This document shows positions 1-5,825 of a DNA stretch of 6,151 bases, piece by piece. Location of the stretch: NCBI GenBank assembly GCA_020056205.1, contig JAGVIF010000079.1, positions 1 to 6,151 on the forward strand, in the 5' to 3' direction. The stretch is from Lentisphaeria bacterium. Its GTDB lineage: Bacteria; Verrucomicrobiota; Lentisphaeria; Victivallales; GWF2-50-93. Numbering within the stretch: position 1 is the stretch's first letter; every line of letters begins with the position of its first letter. Under the pieces are notes generated by a model. It saw only the letters and a program-made list of their open reading frames with translations. It was not told the origin of the DNA and searched no databases. The position numbers and the translations under genes are program-made.

Positions 1-145
1 CAAGACCGCCGCGGGTATTGCCCCTGCCAGAAATACTTGCGAGCCCTCCGATGGCATCTGCAACGGCGCGGTTTATGACTTTTGCAACTGGCTCCTTAAC
101 TTAGCGCCATTCCATCCCGACCCCGACAAGGCCATAAGCCTAAGT
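1..145 (-). other. Gene-free left flank with stop-interrupted coding-like sequence (possible gene remnant)
   Basis: No intact gene can be supported here. On the minus strand, the frame read from about position 98 down to 1 gives a protein-like string (NRAVADAIGG, then LASISGRGN) with purine-rich first codon positions. It follows an in-frame TAA (around 105) and has no ATG, GTG or TTG after that stop, so it cannot be an intact N-terminus. Another minus frame opens with an ATG at 135 (MALSGSGWNG) and stops after 20 codons. It reopens with TTG/ATG near 57 and gives MPSEGSQVFLAGAIPAAVL up to the window edge. A plus-strand frame is also open from 2 to a TGA at 236-238, but it runs through the palindrome and resembles no family I know. 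The region could be a frameshifted gene remnant, part of a dispersed repeat, or plain intergenic DNA. Confidence 0.25.
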
Positions 146-246
146 GTAAATATTCACCGAAAGGACCTGTCTGCGTGCCTGCCTGAGCGAGGACGCTCGC
201 AGTCAGGCGGACACGCACAGGCAGGCAGGGTTCGGTGAATATTTAC
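146..246. repeat. 101-nt imperfect palindrome (long hairpin, possible dispersed repeat)
   Basis: The outer arms GTAAATATTCACCGAA (146-161) and its exact reverse complement (231-246) pair over 16 bp. The inner arms are G+C-rich runs of CCTG/CAGG units that pair imperfectly. The tip is GAGCG (185-189), loop AGGA, CGCTC (194-198). The composition changes sharply from AT-rich outer arms to GC-rich inner arms, unlike the neighbouring gene. It begins 9 nt past the stop codon of the LURP-one-related gene, so transcripts of that operon would run into it and fold. It may therefore block transcription or protect the mRNA 3' end, although no T-run follows as in a canonical intrinsic terminator. I see no clear target-site duplication. 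A non-autonomous palindromic repeat of the REP or MITE kind is the likeliest identity, by inference. Confidence 0.75.
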
Positions 247-255
247 TATTCGGCA

Positions 256-870
256 TCAGCCTTGCCTTCCTTCAATGGCGCACAGGAGAATTGCCCCCGC
301 AATCCCAAGCCGCCTGTCAAGCAATCCATTTACATCCATTGAATAATCAAGATTTATCTTCATTATAAAAGGATTGAAGTTTTGTTTGAAAAGGCAAACT
401 TGCCTGCCATTCACCACTCCGTGATAGTTCTGCGGAATCAGGTTGGTCAGGAAACGACGAATCAGTGCGAGAATTATGCTGTCCTCTTGGATTAACCCTA
501 TTTCTCTGTCTTCTGTATCCATTATTATCCACTCATCTTTAATAATGGATTTCATTCCCTTTCTTTTCAATGCGCCAACTTTAGTGTTATTGATAGGATC
601 AAAAACGTCATATACGGCTGAAAAATCTATTATCTGCCGCGCGCGAATAGTTAAAACTTCAGTCTGCATATCTTCAGCGGTATAGATTCTTATATCTTCT
701 TTCAATTTGAACGCTTTCTGTTTGGAATAGAACGCAACCTTGCCGTCGGGGTCATAAATGTGGAATGCGGCGCCAAGCAGTTTGAATACCTTTCTGCGCA
801 CAAGATAATTTGTGTGCTGAAAGACCTGCGGGAGAGCGGATTGCTCGCGCGGCGCGTTGTTGTCAGGCAT
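256..870 (-). CDS. LURP-one-related (DUF567-like, tubby-like fold) protein
   Basis: This 204-aa protein resembles bacterial members of the LURP-one-related family, whose fold is a tubby-like beta barrel closed around a C-terminal hydrophobic helix. The visible order is a short polar N-terminus (1-17), strands with HTNYLVRRKVFKL (19-31) and AFHIYDPDGKVAFYSKQK (35-52), the family-like segment ALKRKGMKSIIKDEWIIMD (100-118), and a C-terminal helix LDRRLGIAGAILLCAIEGR (184-202). No signal peptide is visible, so it is probably cytoplasmic or membrane-peripheral. The molecular role of bacterial members is not well defined; phospholipid or membrane binding is suggested only by the tubby-like fold. 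The ATG at 870 is preceded by AAAGGAG at good spacing. It starts 15 nt after the stop of the cysteine-rich lipoprotein gene, so the two very likely share a transcript. Family assignment is by pattern recognition, without a profile search. Confidence 0.8.
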   Translation of the reverse strand: MPDNNAPREQSALPQVFQHTNYLVRRKVFKLLGAAFHIYDPDGKVAFYSKQKAFKLKEDIRIYTAEDMQTEVLTIRARQIIDFSAVYDVFDPINNTKVGALKRKGMKSIIKDEWIIMDTEDREIGLIQEDSIILALIRRFLTNLIPQNYHGVVNGRQVCLFKQNFNPFIMKINLDYSMDVNGLLDRRLGIAGAILLCAIEGRQG

Positions 871-885
871 TGTTTTCTCCTTTGT

Positions 886-1206
886 TTATTTGCAGGGAAC
901 GGTGGCGGTATCCGCTCCTTCTTTTTCCGGTTTAAGATGTTTGCAGCAGCCAATTGAACCTTTGTTAAGACTGCATTTCGGGCATTTTTCGGCATCGGGC
1001 TTGCAGCATTTTTCAGAGTCTTTGATTTCTCCGCATTTGAGGCAAACTTTCTGTTCGGCTGAAACATCGGCAGGCTTGTTTTCCGCGCTTGCAACCACTT
1101 TATCTTTGCCTCCCCCCTTACAACCGCATGTCTCACAGGCCGACAAACTTACGCTTAGACAGAGAGCCGCCAACGCAACGACACTCAAACCGAGATTTTT
1201 TTTCAT
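886..1206 (-). CDS. Cysteine-rich lipoprotein with duplicated CX2CX8CC motif
   Basis: This 106-aa protein starts with MKKN, a hydrophobic stretch (5-20) and the lipobox LSAC (21-24), so it is predicted to be cleaved and lipidated at Cys24 and held at a membrane outside the cytoplasm. The mature part has C27 and C29 in a CGCKGGG segment. A charged Ala/Lys/Glu linker (about 34-53) leads to two copies of one module: C55, C58, C67-C68 and C75, C78, C87-C88. Each copy is CX2CX8CC followed by Lys, and 20 residues separate equivalent cysteines. A lone C105 lies next to the C-terminus. The spacing suits metal binding or disulfide knots, but no function is known to me, and I can name no family. The ATG at 1206 has a strong GGAAGGAG Shine-Dalgarno. 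The gene is first in an operon with the LURP-one-related gene, behind the promoter at 1251-1279. Confidence 0.8.
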   Translation of the reverse strand: MKKNLGLSVVALAALCLSVSLSACETCGCKGGGKDKVVASAENKPADVSAEQKVCLKCGEIKDSEKCCKPDAEKCPKCSLNKGSIGCCKHLKPEKEGADTATVPCK

Positions 1207-1250
1207 TTTCTTCTCCTTCCTTTGTTAATTTATATTATCTACAAGCTTTA

Positions 1251-1279
1251 AGTATAACCTATGCTTACGGAGGATTCAA
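1251..1279 (-). promoter_or_regulatory. Sigma70-type promoter of the cysteine-rich lipoprotein / LURP-one operon
   Basis: Read on the minus strand, a -35 box TTGAAT (1279-1274) and a -10 box TATACT (1256-1251) are separated by exactly 17 nt. Each box differs from the sigma70 consensus at only one or two positions. Transcription would begin near 1244, giving a leader of about 38 nt that contains the strong GGAAGGAG ribosome-binding site before the ATG at 1206. The site lies in the 101-bp gap after the BamE-like lipoprotein gene, so the downstream pair can be expressed independently of the topoisomerase genes. I see no operator-like inverted repeat over the promoter. Confidence 0.6.
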
Positions 1280-1307
1280 GTCGTGTCTTTTTATTTTTCA
1301 AAGTGGT

Positions 1308-1610
1308 TCACCAGTTTTTCTTTCTGTGCGACTGGTAAAATTCCTTGTCCCATCCGATGAGTTTTCCATCTTCGAAGACGAGCGGAAGGCATTCATCTGC
1401 CGTGATGCTTCCGTCGAACCAGATGGGCCATTCGTAGAAGAATAGAATATTTTCGGAGCAGTAGATTTCTCCTTCGACGGGGGTTTCTCCGAGCGCGGCG
1501 ATGGCTTCCTCTTTGGACATTCCAAGTTTTAATTTCGATTCGTTGTTACTCAGCGTCAGGCATGATGCCAGGATTACGGCGGCAAAGAGGGCGATAATTA
1601 TTTTTGTCAT
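1308..1610 (-). CDS. Small lipoprotein with BamE/SmpA-like (DUF3192-type) domain
   Basis: This 100-aa protein has an N-terminal hydrophobic segment (3-13) and the lipobox LASC (14-17), giving a predicted lipidated Cys17. The segment LKLGMSKEEAIAALGETPVE (27-46) is the helical motif typical of SmpA/OmlA/BamE-like and DUF3192-like small lipoproteins. The C-terminal PLVFEDGKLIGWDKEFYQ (76-93) fits the strand-turn-strand that closes that fold. C51 and C74 could form a disulfide outside the cytoplasm. BamE is an accessory of the outer-membrane beta-barrel assembly complex, but many proteins with this fold have other or unknown roles, so the bamE name is not justified here. The ATG at 1610 has AAAGGAG 8 nt upstream. 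It starts 31 nt after the parC stop with no visible terminator between, so read-through from the topoisomerase genes is plausible. Confidence 0.75.
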   Translation of the reverse strand: MTKIIIALFAAVILASCLTLSNNESKLKLGMSKEEAIAALGETPVEGEIYCSENILFFYEWPIWFDGSITADECLPLVFEDGKLIGWDKEFYQSHRKKNW

Positions 1611-1641
1611 TTTTTATTTCTCCTTTAAATTTGACTATTAT

Positions 1642-3927
1642 TTAAAATCCCAGATCCGGCTGTGAAACGCCCCAATCGTCGTCATCATTTTTTTTAGAAT
1701 CTTTTTGGCGCTTTTCGCTTTTTGTTTTTTCTTTTGCGATTTTCGCAGGTTTTGCGGGTGCGGGGGCAGGTTGAATTGCGGGAGGAGCGGCATCGGCGAG
1801 GGCAGGGGAGGGGGACGGCTGCGGTTTTGCGATTTTCGCAGATTCATCGTTGTTGGTTCCCCCTTGAACGGGCTCTGATTTCTCATCTTGGGGTTCGGCG
1901 GTTCCAATGAATTTAAAATCGGTGATTTTTTTGTTTGTCAGCTTTACGCCCTTTGACTTTGGCGTCCTCATCGGCTGCTGCTCAAAGTCAAGAATGATTG
2001 ATTTATGTTTTTGTCTTGGCGCCGGCTCGAAAATACATTCGTAGATACTGCCCTGTTTCGTGTTGAACAATTGCAGACTGCAGGACGGCGGACAGACGCC
2101 GTATTCCTTGTCTGTTATGAATTTGCTGATGACAGTGCGTTTTGCGTAATAGGCTCCAGTTGTTTTGTCTTTGTAAAGGATATTGAAGACGGTGTTTTTG
2201 TCATGTTTGCACAGATAAAACAGCTTGTCCACAAAGAGTTTGCCGGGAATTGCGACGAGCTTGTATTTGCCGCTTTTTTCCACGCAGAGTATGCGGTCGT
2301 ATTCATTGCAAGTTATTGTCTCATCGTTCTTTATATCCGTTCCAACGAGGCAGTTTTTTCTGTCCCATCCGACTTTAATGTTATTGAGGGCGACTTGCTT
2401 GACATCTATCCTCTCGAAGGATTCTATTTTTGTTTTTCTCCCAAATCTCTTCGCGAATTTGTCAATCAGGCCGGAGATGTATTTTATCGTGAAATTCTTT
2501 ATTCTTTTGAGATTTTTTTCCGCTTCCTGAATGGCGCGGACGATGTCGTCTATGTCCTGTTTGTTTTTGTTGATGTCGAAGAGGGAAATTCTTTTAATCG
2601 GTATCGCGAGGAGTTTTTCGATGTCCTCAACTGTGAGATTTCTTATAAAAAGTTTTTTGAATTTTTCAAGCCCTTTTCGAACTTCGGAGATGACCAACTC
2701 ATAGCTTTCGCATTCTTCGATGCGTTTGTATATGCGGTTTTCTATAAAGATTTGCGCGAGAGTTTTTTCGTGGAGGCGTTCTTTTAGTTTTCCCGTCTCT
2801 ATTTCAAGTTCGCGTCTGAGGTATTCGACGAGCCTTTCGGTGCAATGCCTTAAGACTTGGGTAACTGTCATTATTTCCGGTCTATTTTCATTTATCACGA
2901 GGATGTTGGATGAGACGGTGACGGAGCAGTCGGTGTATGCGTAGAGGGCGTTCAGGGCTTTTTCGGGGTCGTAGCCGCGTTGAGGGATTATTTCTATTTC
3001 GACTTTTCCGGCGGTAAAATCGTTTATTGACGCAATTTTAATTTTGTTCGCGTTAGCCGCTTTTTCTATTGAGGCGATGAGAGATTCCGTGGTCGTGGTT
3101 GCGGGGATTTCTCTTATTACAAGGTTTCTGCCGTCTATGTCTATTTTCGCGCGGAGGGTTATTTTTCCGGCGCCGTCCTGATAATCGGAGACATCCATTA
3201 TTCCGGCCTGAAGGAAATCAGGGTAGAGTTTGAAGGGCTCATTTTTCAGGATCGCTATTTGAGCTTCAAGCAGTTCTCCGAAATTGTGCGGAAATATTCT
3301 TGTCGTCATTCCCGGCGCTATTCCCTCGTGTCCGAGCATGAGAACTGACGGAATTTTAGCCGGCAGATAGACGGGTTCCTTGTTTCTGCCGTCATACGAT
3401 TCGGTGAATTCGGTGATATCCGTGTTGAAGAGAGTTTCTTTTGCCAGTTCGGTCAGGCGGCACTCAATGTAGCGCGCGGCGGACGCCTGATCTCCGGTGA
3501 ATATATTCCCGAAGTTTCCCTGTTTTTCTATGAAATATTCCGTGTTGGCAAGAACGACAAGCGAGCCGTATATGGATTGATCCCCGTGGGGGTGGAACTG
3601 CATGCAGTGTCCTACGATATTTGCGACTTTGTTAAATCTTCCGTCGTCCACTCTGCGAAGAGACCAGAGTATTCTGCGCTGGACCGGTTTAAGTCCGTCA
3701 TTGATATCGGGGATGGCTCTGTCCTTTATCACGTAGGACGCGTATTCCATGTAGTTGCTCTCAACGATTTTTCGAAGGTGGGTGTTTTCGGCGGTTTTCG
3801 CAGTTGAGATTTTCGGCGGGCTGTTGTTTCCGTCGTTTTCAATTTTTGCGTCTTCGTTTGGGACGGGGCTTTCTTCGTTAAGAATGGCCTCGTCATCGTC
3901 TTTAGTATTTTTCTTTTTGGCGGTCAT
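1642..3927 (-). CDS. parC: DNA topoisomerase IV subunit A (ParC/GyrA family)
   Basis: This 761-aa protein is the DNA-cleaving subunit of a type IIA topoisomerase; as A2B2 with ParE it passes one duplex through another to decatenate or relax DNA. An acidic, disordered-looking N-terminus (about 1-47) leads to the winged-helix motif DGLKPVQRRIL (77-87), HPHGD (112-116), and SAARYIE with catalytic Tyr153 and its Arg152 partner (149-155). RIFPHNF (210-216) holds the expected DNA-bending Ile211. A coiled coil and C-gate region spans about 355-500. No GyrA box (QRRGGKG-like) is visible, which argues for topoisomerase IV over gyrase. Only about 165 residues (about 515-680) are available for the C-terminal DNA-wrapping domain, so it is short. 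After about 683 comes a Pro/Ala/Lys-rich tail with an acidic DDDD run (748-751) and a terminal Phe. The ATG overlaps the parE stop (TAATG) and has no obvious Shine-Dalgarno, suggesting reinitiation after ParE translation. Confidence 0.95.
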   Translation of the reverse strand: MTAKKKNTKDDDEAILNEESPVPNEDAKIENDGNNSPPKISTAKTAENTHLRKIVESNYMEYASYVIKDRAIPDINDGLKPVQRRILWSLRRVDDGRFNKVANIVGHCMQFHPHGDQSIYGSLVVLANTEYFIEKQGNFGNIFTGDQASAARYIECRLTELAKETLFNTDITEFTESYDGRNKEPVYLPAKIPSVLMLGHEGIAPGMTTRIFPHNFGELLEAQIAILKNEPFKLYPDFLQAGIMDVSDYQDGAGKITLRAKIDIDGRNLVIREIPATTTTESLIASIEKAANANKIKIASINDFTAGKVEIEIIPQRGYDPEKALNALYAYTDCSVTVSSNILVINENRPEIMTVTQVLRHCTERLVEYLRRELEIETGKLKERLHEKTLAQIFIENRIYKRIEECESYELVISEVRKGLEKFKKLFIRNLTVEDIEKLLAIPIKRISLFDINKNKQDIDDIVRAIQEAEKNLKRIKNFTIKYISGLIDKFAKRFGRKTKIESFERIDVKQVALNNIKVGWDRKNCLVGTDIKNDETITCNEYDRILCVEKSGKYKLVAIPGKLFVDKLFYLCKHDKNTVFNILYKDKTTGAYYAKRTVISKFITDKEYGVCPPSCSLQLFNTKQGSIYECIFEPAPRQKHKSIILDFEQQPMRTPKSKGVKLTNKKITDFKFIGTAEPQDEKSEPVQGGTNNDESAKIAKPQPSPSPALADAAPPAIQPAPAPAKPAKIAKEKTKSEKRQKDSKKNDDDDWGVSQPDLGF
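1732..1841. repeat. Direct repeat inside the parC tail
   Basis: The 17-nt string TTTTGCGATTTTCGCAG occurs on the plus strand at 1732-1748 and again at 1825-1841, exactly 93 nt (31 codons) apart. On the coding strand each copy specifies AKIAK, residues 697-701 and 728-732 of ParC. The copies flank a Pro/Ala-rich stretch. An in-frame duplication within the low-complexity tail, or slippage-driven growth, would explain it. Confidence 0.5.
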
Positions 3928-5729
3928 TATATTAAATTTTTTAGTATGTAGTCTCTTCTTTCGGGTGTATTTTTGCCCATGAAGAACTCGAGCATTTCCG
4001 GAATGCCTTTCATGTGGTCAACTGTTACGCTGATAAGCCTGATGTCCGGCCCTATGAATTGTCCGAATTCGGACGGAGAGATTTCGCCGAGCCCCTTAAA
4101 TCTTGTTATTTCGGCCTTGTTTTCGCCAAGTTCGCGGACTGCCGTTTGTTTTTCAATATCGTTGTAACAGTAGATGGCCTTATGTTTATTGCGGACTCTG
4201 TAGAGCGGGGTTTCAAGGATGAAGAGGTGTCCTGCTGTGACGAGTTGTTCGAAAAAAGTGAGGAAAAATGTTATGAGGAGATTGCGGATGTGCAGTCCGT
4301 CAACGTCGGAATCAGTGGCGATTAGAATCTTTTGATATCGGAGGTTTTCCATATCATCCTCGATGTTTAACGCCTGCATTATGTAGTATAGCTCCTCGTT
4401 GTCGTAAATTTTTTCAAATTTTGTTCCGTATGTGTTGAGGGGTTTTCCGCGAAGGGAAAAGATTGCCTGAGTATTGACATCTCTGCTTGAAACTATCGAG
4501 CCTGCCGCAGACTGCCCCTCCGTCAGAAATATCATTGTGTCTTCGGCCTTCTTCGATTTGTCGCCGAGATGGTATTTGCAATCTCTTAAATTTGGAATTT
4601 TGAGCATCATTTTTTTTGCCTTTTCTTTTGAGAGGCGCTTGACGGCCTGGATATCTTTTCTGACCTGTTCGTTCAATTCCACTTTTTTCAATATGACTTC
4701 GGATATGGGAAGGTTACGGTGAAGGAAATTGGTAACGGCCTGTTTGACTGTTCCTACTATCCAGCTTTTTATGTCGGTGTTGCCGAGCTTATTTTTAGTC
4801 TGTGATTCAAAGACGGGGTCTTGGAGTTTTATCGCTACTGAGCCGATGATTCCGTTTCTCACATCTGAGGCCTCGTAATTTTTGCCGGCAAAGTCATTGA
4901 CGGCCTTAAGCATCCCTTCCTTGAACGCCGAAAGATGCGTGCCGCCGTCTTTGGTGTGTTGTCCGTTGACGAAAGAGAAAATTTGTTCTCCGTAATTTGT
5001 GGTATGAGTGAAAGAGAACTCAATTGTTTTTTCCTGGTAATACATTGGCTGGTAAAGTTTTTCTTCTCCTGTTTCAGCCTCAATCATATCGAGGAGTCCA
5101 TTTTTCGAAAAGAACCTTTCCCCATTCAGATAGAGAGACAAGCCTCCGTTGAGATAGGCGTAGTTCCACAGTCTTTTTCTGATAAATTCAAAATCGAAGG
5201 AGGAATTGGGGAACATTTTGGCGTCAGGGGTGAACTCGATAAAAGTTCCGTTCGGTTCATCGCAGTCGCCCCCTTTTTCGCCGATTAATTTGCCGTATTC
5301 AAAATTGGCTTTTTTGTATTTGCCGTCGCGGTATGAAATAGCCGTGAACTTTTCGGAAAGCGCGTTGACGGCCTTTGTGCCGACGCCGTTTAATCCGACG
5401 GAGAATTGAAAAACATCGGTGTTGTATTTTGCCCCTGTGTTTATTTGGGAAACGCAATCCACGAGTTTTCCGAGCGGTATTCCTCTGCCGTAATCCCTTG
5501 TTTGCGCTGTCCTGCCGTTGATGTCTACGTTTATCCTTTTGCCGTTTCCCATTATGTATTCGTCAACGCTGTTGTCTATAATTTCTTTCAGAAGAACGTA
5601 GATTCCGTCGTCGGGATGAGAGCCGTCTCCCATCCTGCCGATATACATTCCCGGCCGCAACTTTATGTGCTCAAGGGAACTTAATGTTTTGACCTTGCTT
5701 TCGTCGTAAATTTCGATTTTCTGGTTCAT
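3927..5729 (-). CDS. parE: DNA topoisomerase IV subunit B (ParE/GyrB family)
   Basis: This 600-aa protein is the ATPase subunit of the type IIA topoisomerase completed by the adjacent parC. The GHKL ATPase domain shows RPGMYIGR (25-32), LLKEIIDNSVDE (46-57) with catalytic Glu49 and Mg-binding Asn53, RDYGRGIP (78-85) and the ATP-lid VGLNGVGTKAVNALS (111-125). The transducer domain carries QTK (310-312), whose lysine contacts ATP in this family. The Toprim domain shows LTEGQSAAGS (402-411, Glu404) and the metal-binding DSDVDG (Asp473, Asp475, Asp477). RFKGLGE (543-549) lies in the C-terminal part that binds subunit A. The length fits compact ParE proteins, without the large GyrB insert. The motif EGQSA differs from the usual EGDSA at residue 405. 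The ATG at 5729 has only a weak AAGAG upstream. The stop codon shares one base with the parC start, so the two genes form one operon. Confidence 0.95.
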   Translation of the reverse strand: MNQKIEIYDESKVKTLSSLEHIKLRPGMYIGRMGDGSHPDDGIYVLLKEIIDNSVDEYIMGNGKRINVDINGRTAQTRDYGRGIPLGKLVDCVSQINTGAKYNTDVFQFSVGLNGVGTKAVNALSEKFTAISYRDGKYKKANFEYGKLIGEKGGDCDEPNGTFIEFTPDAKMFPNSSFDFEFIRKRLWNYAYLNGGLSLYLNGERFFSKNGLLDMIEAETGEEKLYQPMYYQEKTIEFSFTHTTNYGEQIFSFVNGQHTKDGGTHLSAFKEGMLKAVNDFAGKNYEASDVRNGIIGSVAIKLQDPVFESQTKNKLGNTDIKSWIVGTVKQAVTNFLHRNLPISEVILKKVELNEQVRKDIQAVKRLSKEKAKKMMLKIPNLRDCKYHLGDKSKKAEDTMIFLTEGQSAAGSIVSSRDVNTQAIFSLRGKPLNTYGTKFEKIYDNEELYYIMQALNIEDDMENLRYQKILIATDSDVDGLHIRNLLITFFLTFFEQLVTAGHLFILETPLYRVRNKHKAIYCYNDIEKQTAVRELGENKAEITRFKGLGEISPSEFGQFIGPDIRLISVTVDHMKGIPEMLEFFMGKNTPERRDYILKNLI

Positions 5730-5763
5730 CTTTAAAACTCTTACCGTTTTGAACGAAATTTAT

Positions 5764-5791
5764 ATCCTATTTTTCAAAACTCCAGTTTAAA
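5764..5791 (-). promoter_or_regulatory. Weak candidate promoter for parE-parC in the divergent intergenic region
   Basis: The 96-bp gap 5730-5825 separates divergent genes and must hold promoters for both, unless the operons start elsewhere. On the minus strand the best pair I see is TTTAAA (5791-5786) and TAGGAT (5769-5764), 16 nt apart, each matching the sigma70 consensus at about four of six positions. In the other direction the same palindromic TTTAAA followed 16 nt later by TAAATT (5808-5813) could serve the metallophosphoesterase gene, with a start site only a few bases before its ATG. The region is AT-rich, so chance matches are likely and neither call is firm. Confidence 0.25.
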
Positions 5792-5825
5792 TAAATGAAA
5801 ATGGCTGTAAATTCGCCGGATAATT

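Noticed and set aside
2..238. Plus-strand open frame running off the left edge to a TGA inside the right palindrome arm
   Set aside because: Its last third is translated palindrome, the rest matches no family I recognise, and codon-position bias favours the minus strand.
146..246. CRISPR repeat or canonical intrinsic terminator
   Set aside because: There is a single copy with no spacer series, and no T-run follows the hairpin in either direction.
702..1136. 144-codon minus-strand open frame overlapping the lipoprotein and LURP-one genes
   Set aside because: It is a shifted frame of two better-supported genes that have signal peptide, lipobox, family motifs and ribosome-binding sites; its own sequence is basic and unstructured.
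1751..1816. G-rich plus-strand stretch with several GGG runs, considered as a G-quadruplex
   Set aside because: The loops between the early runs are long and the tight cluster has only three clear runs. The G richness follows directly from Pro codons in the ParC tail on the other strand.
2005..2787. 260-codon open frame on the plus strand, antisense to parC
   Set aside because: The protein is rich in Phe, Val and Asp in the way expected from reading the complement of a Lys/Glu/Ile-rich gene, shows no family motif, and parC on the other strand is unmistakable.
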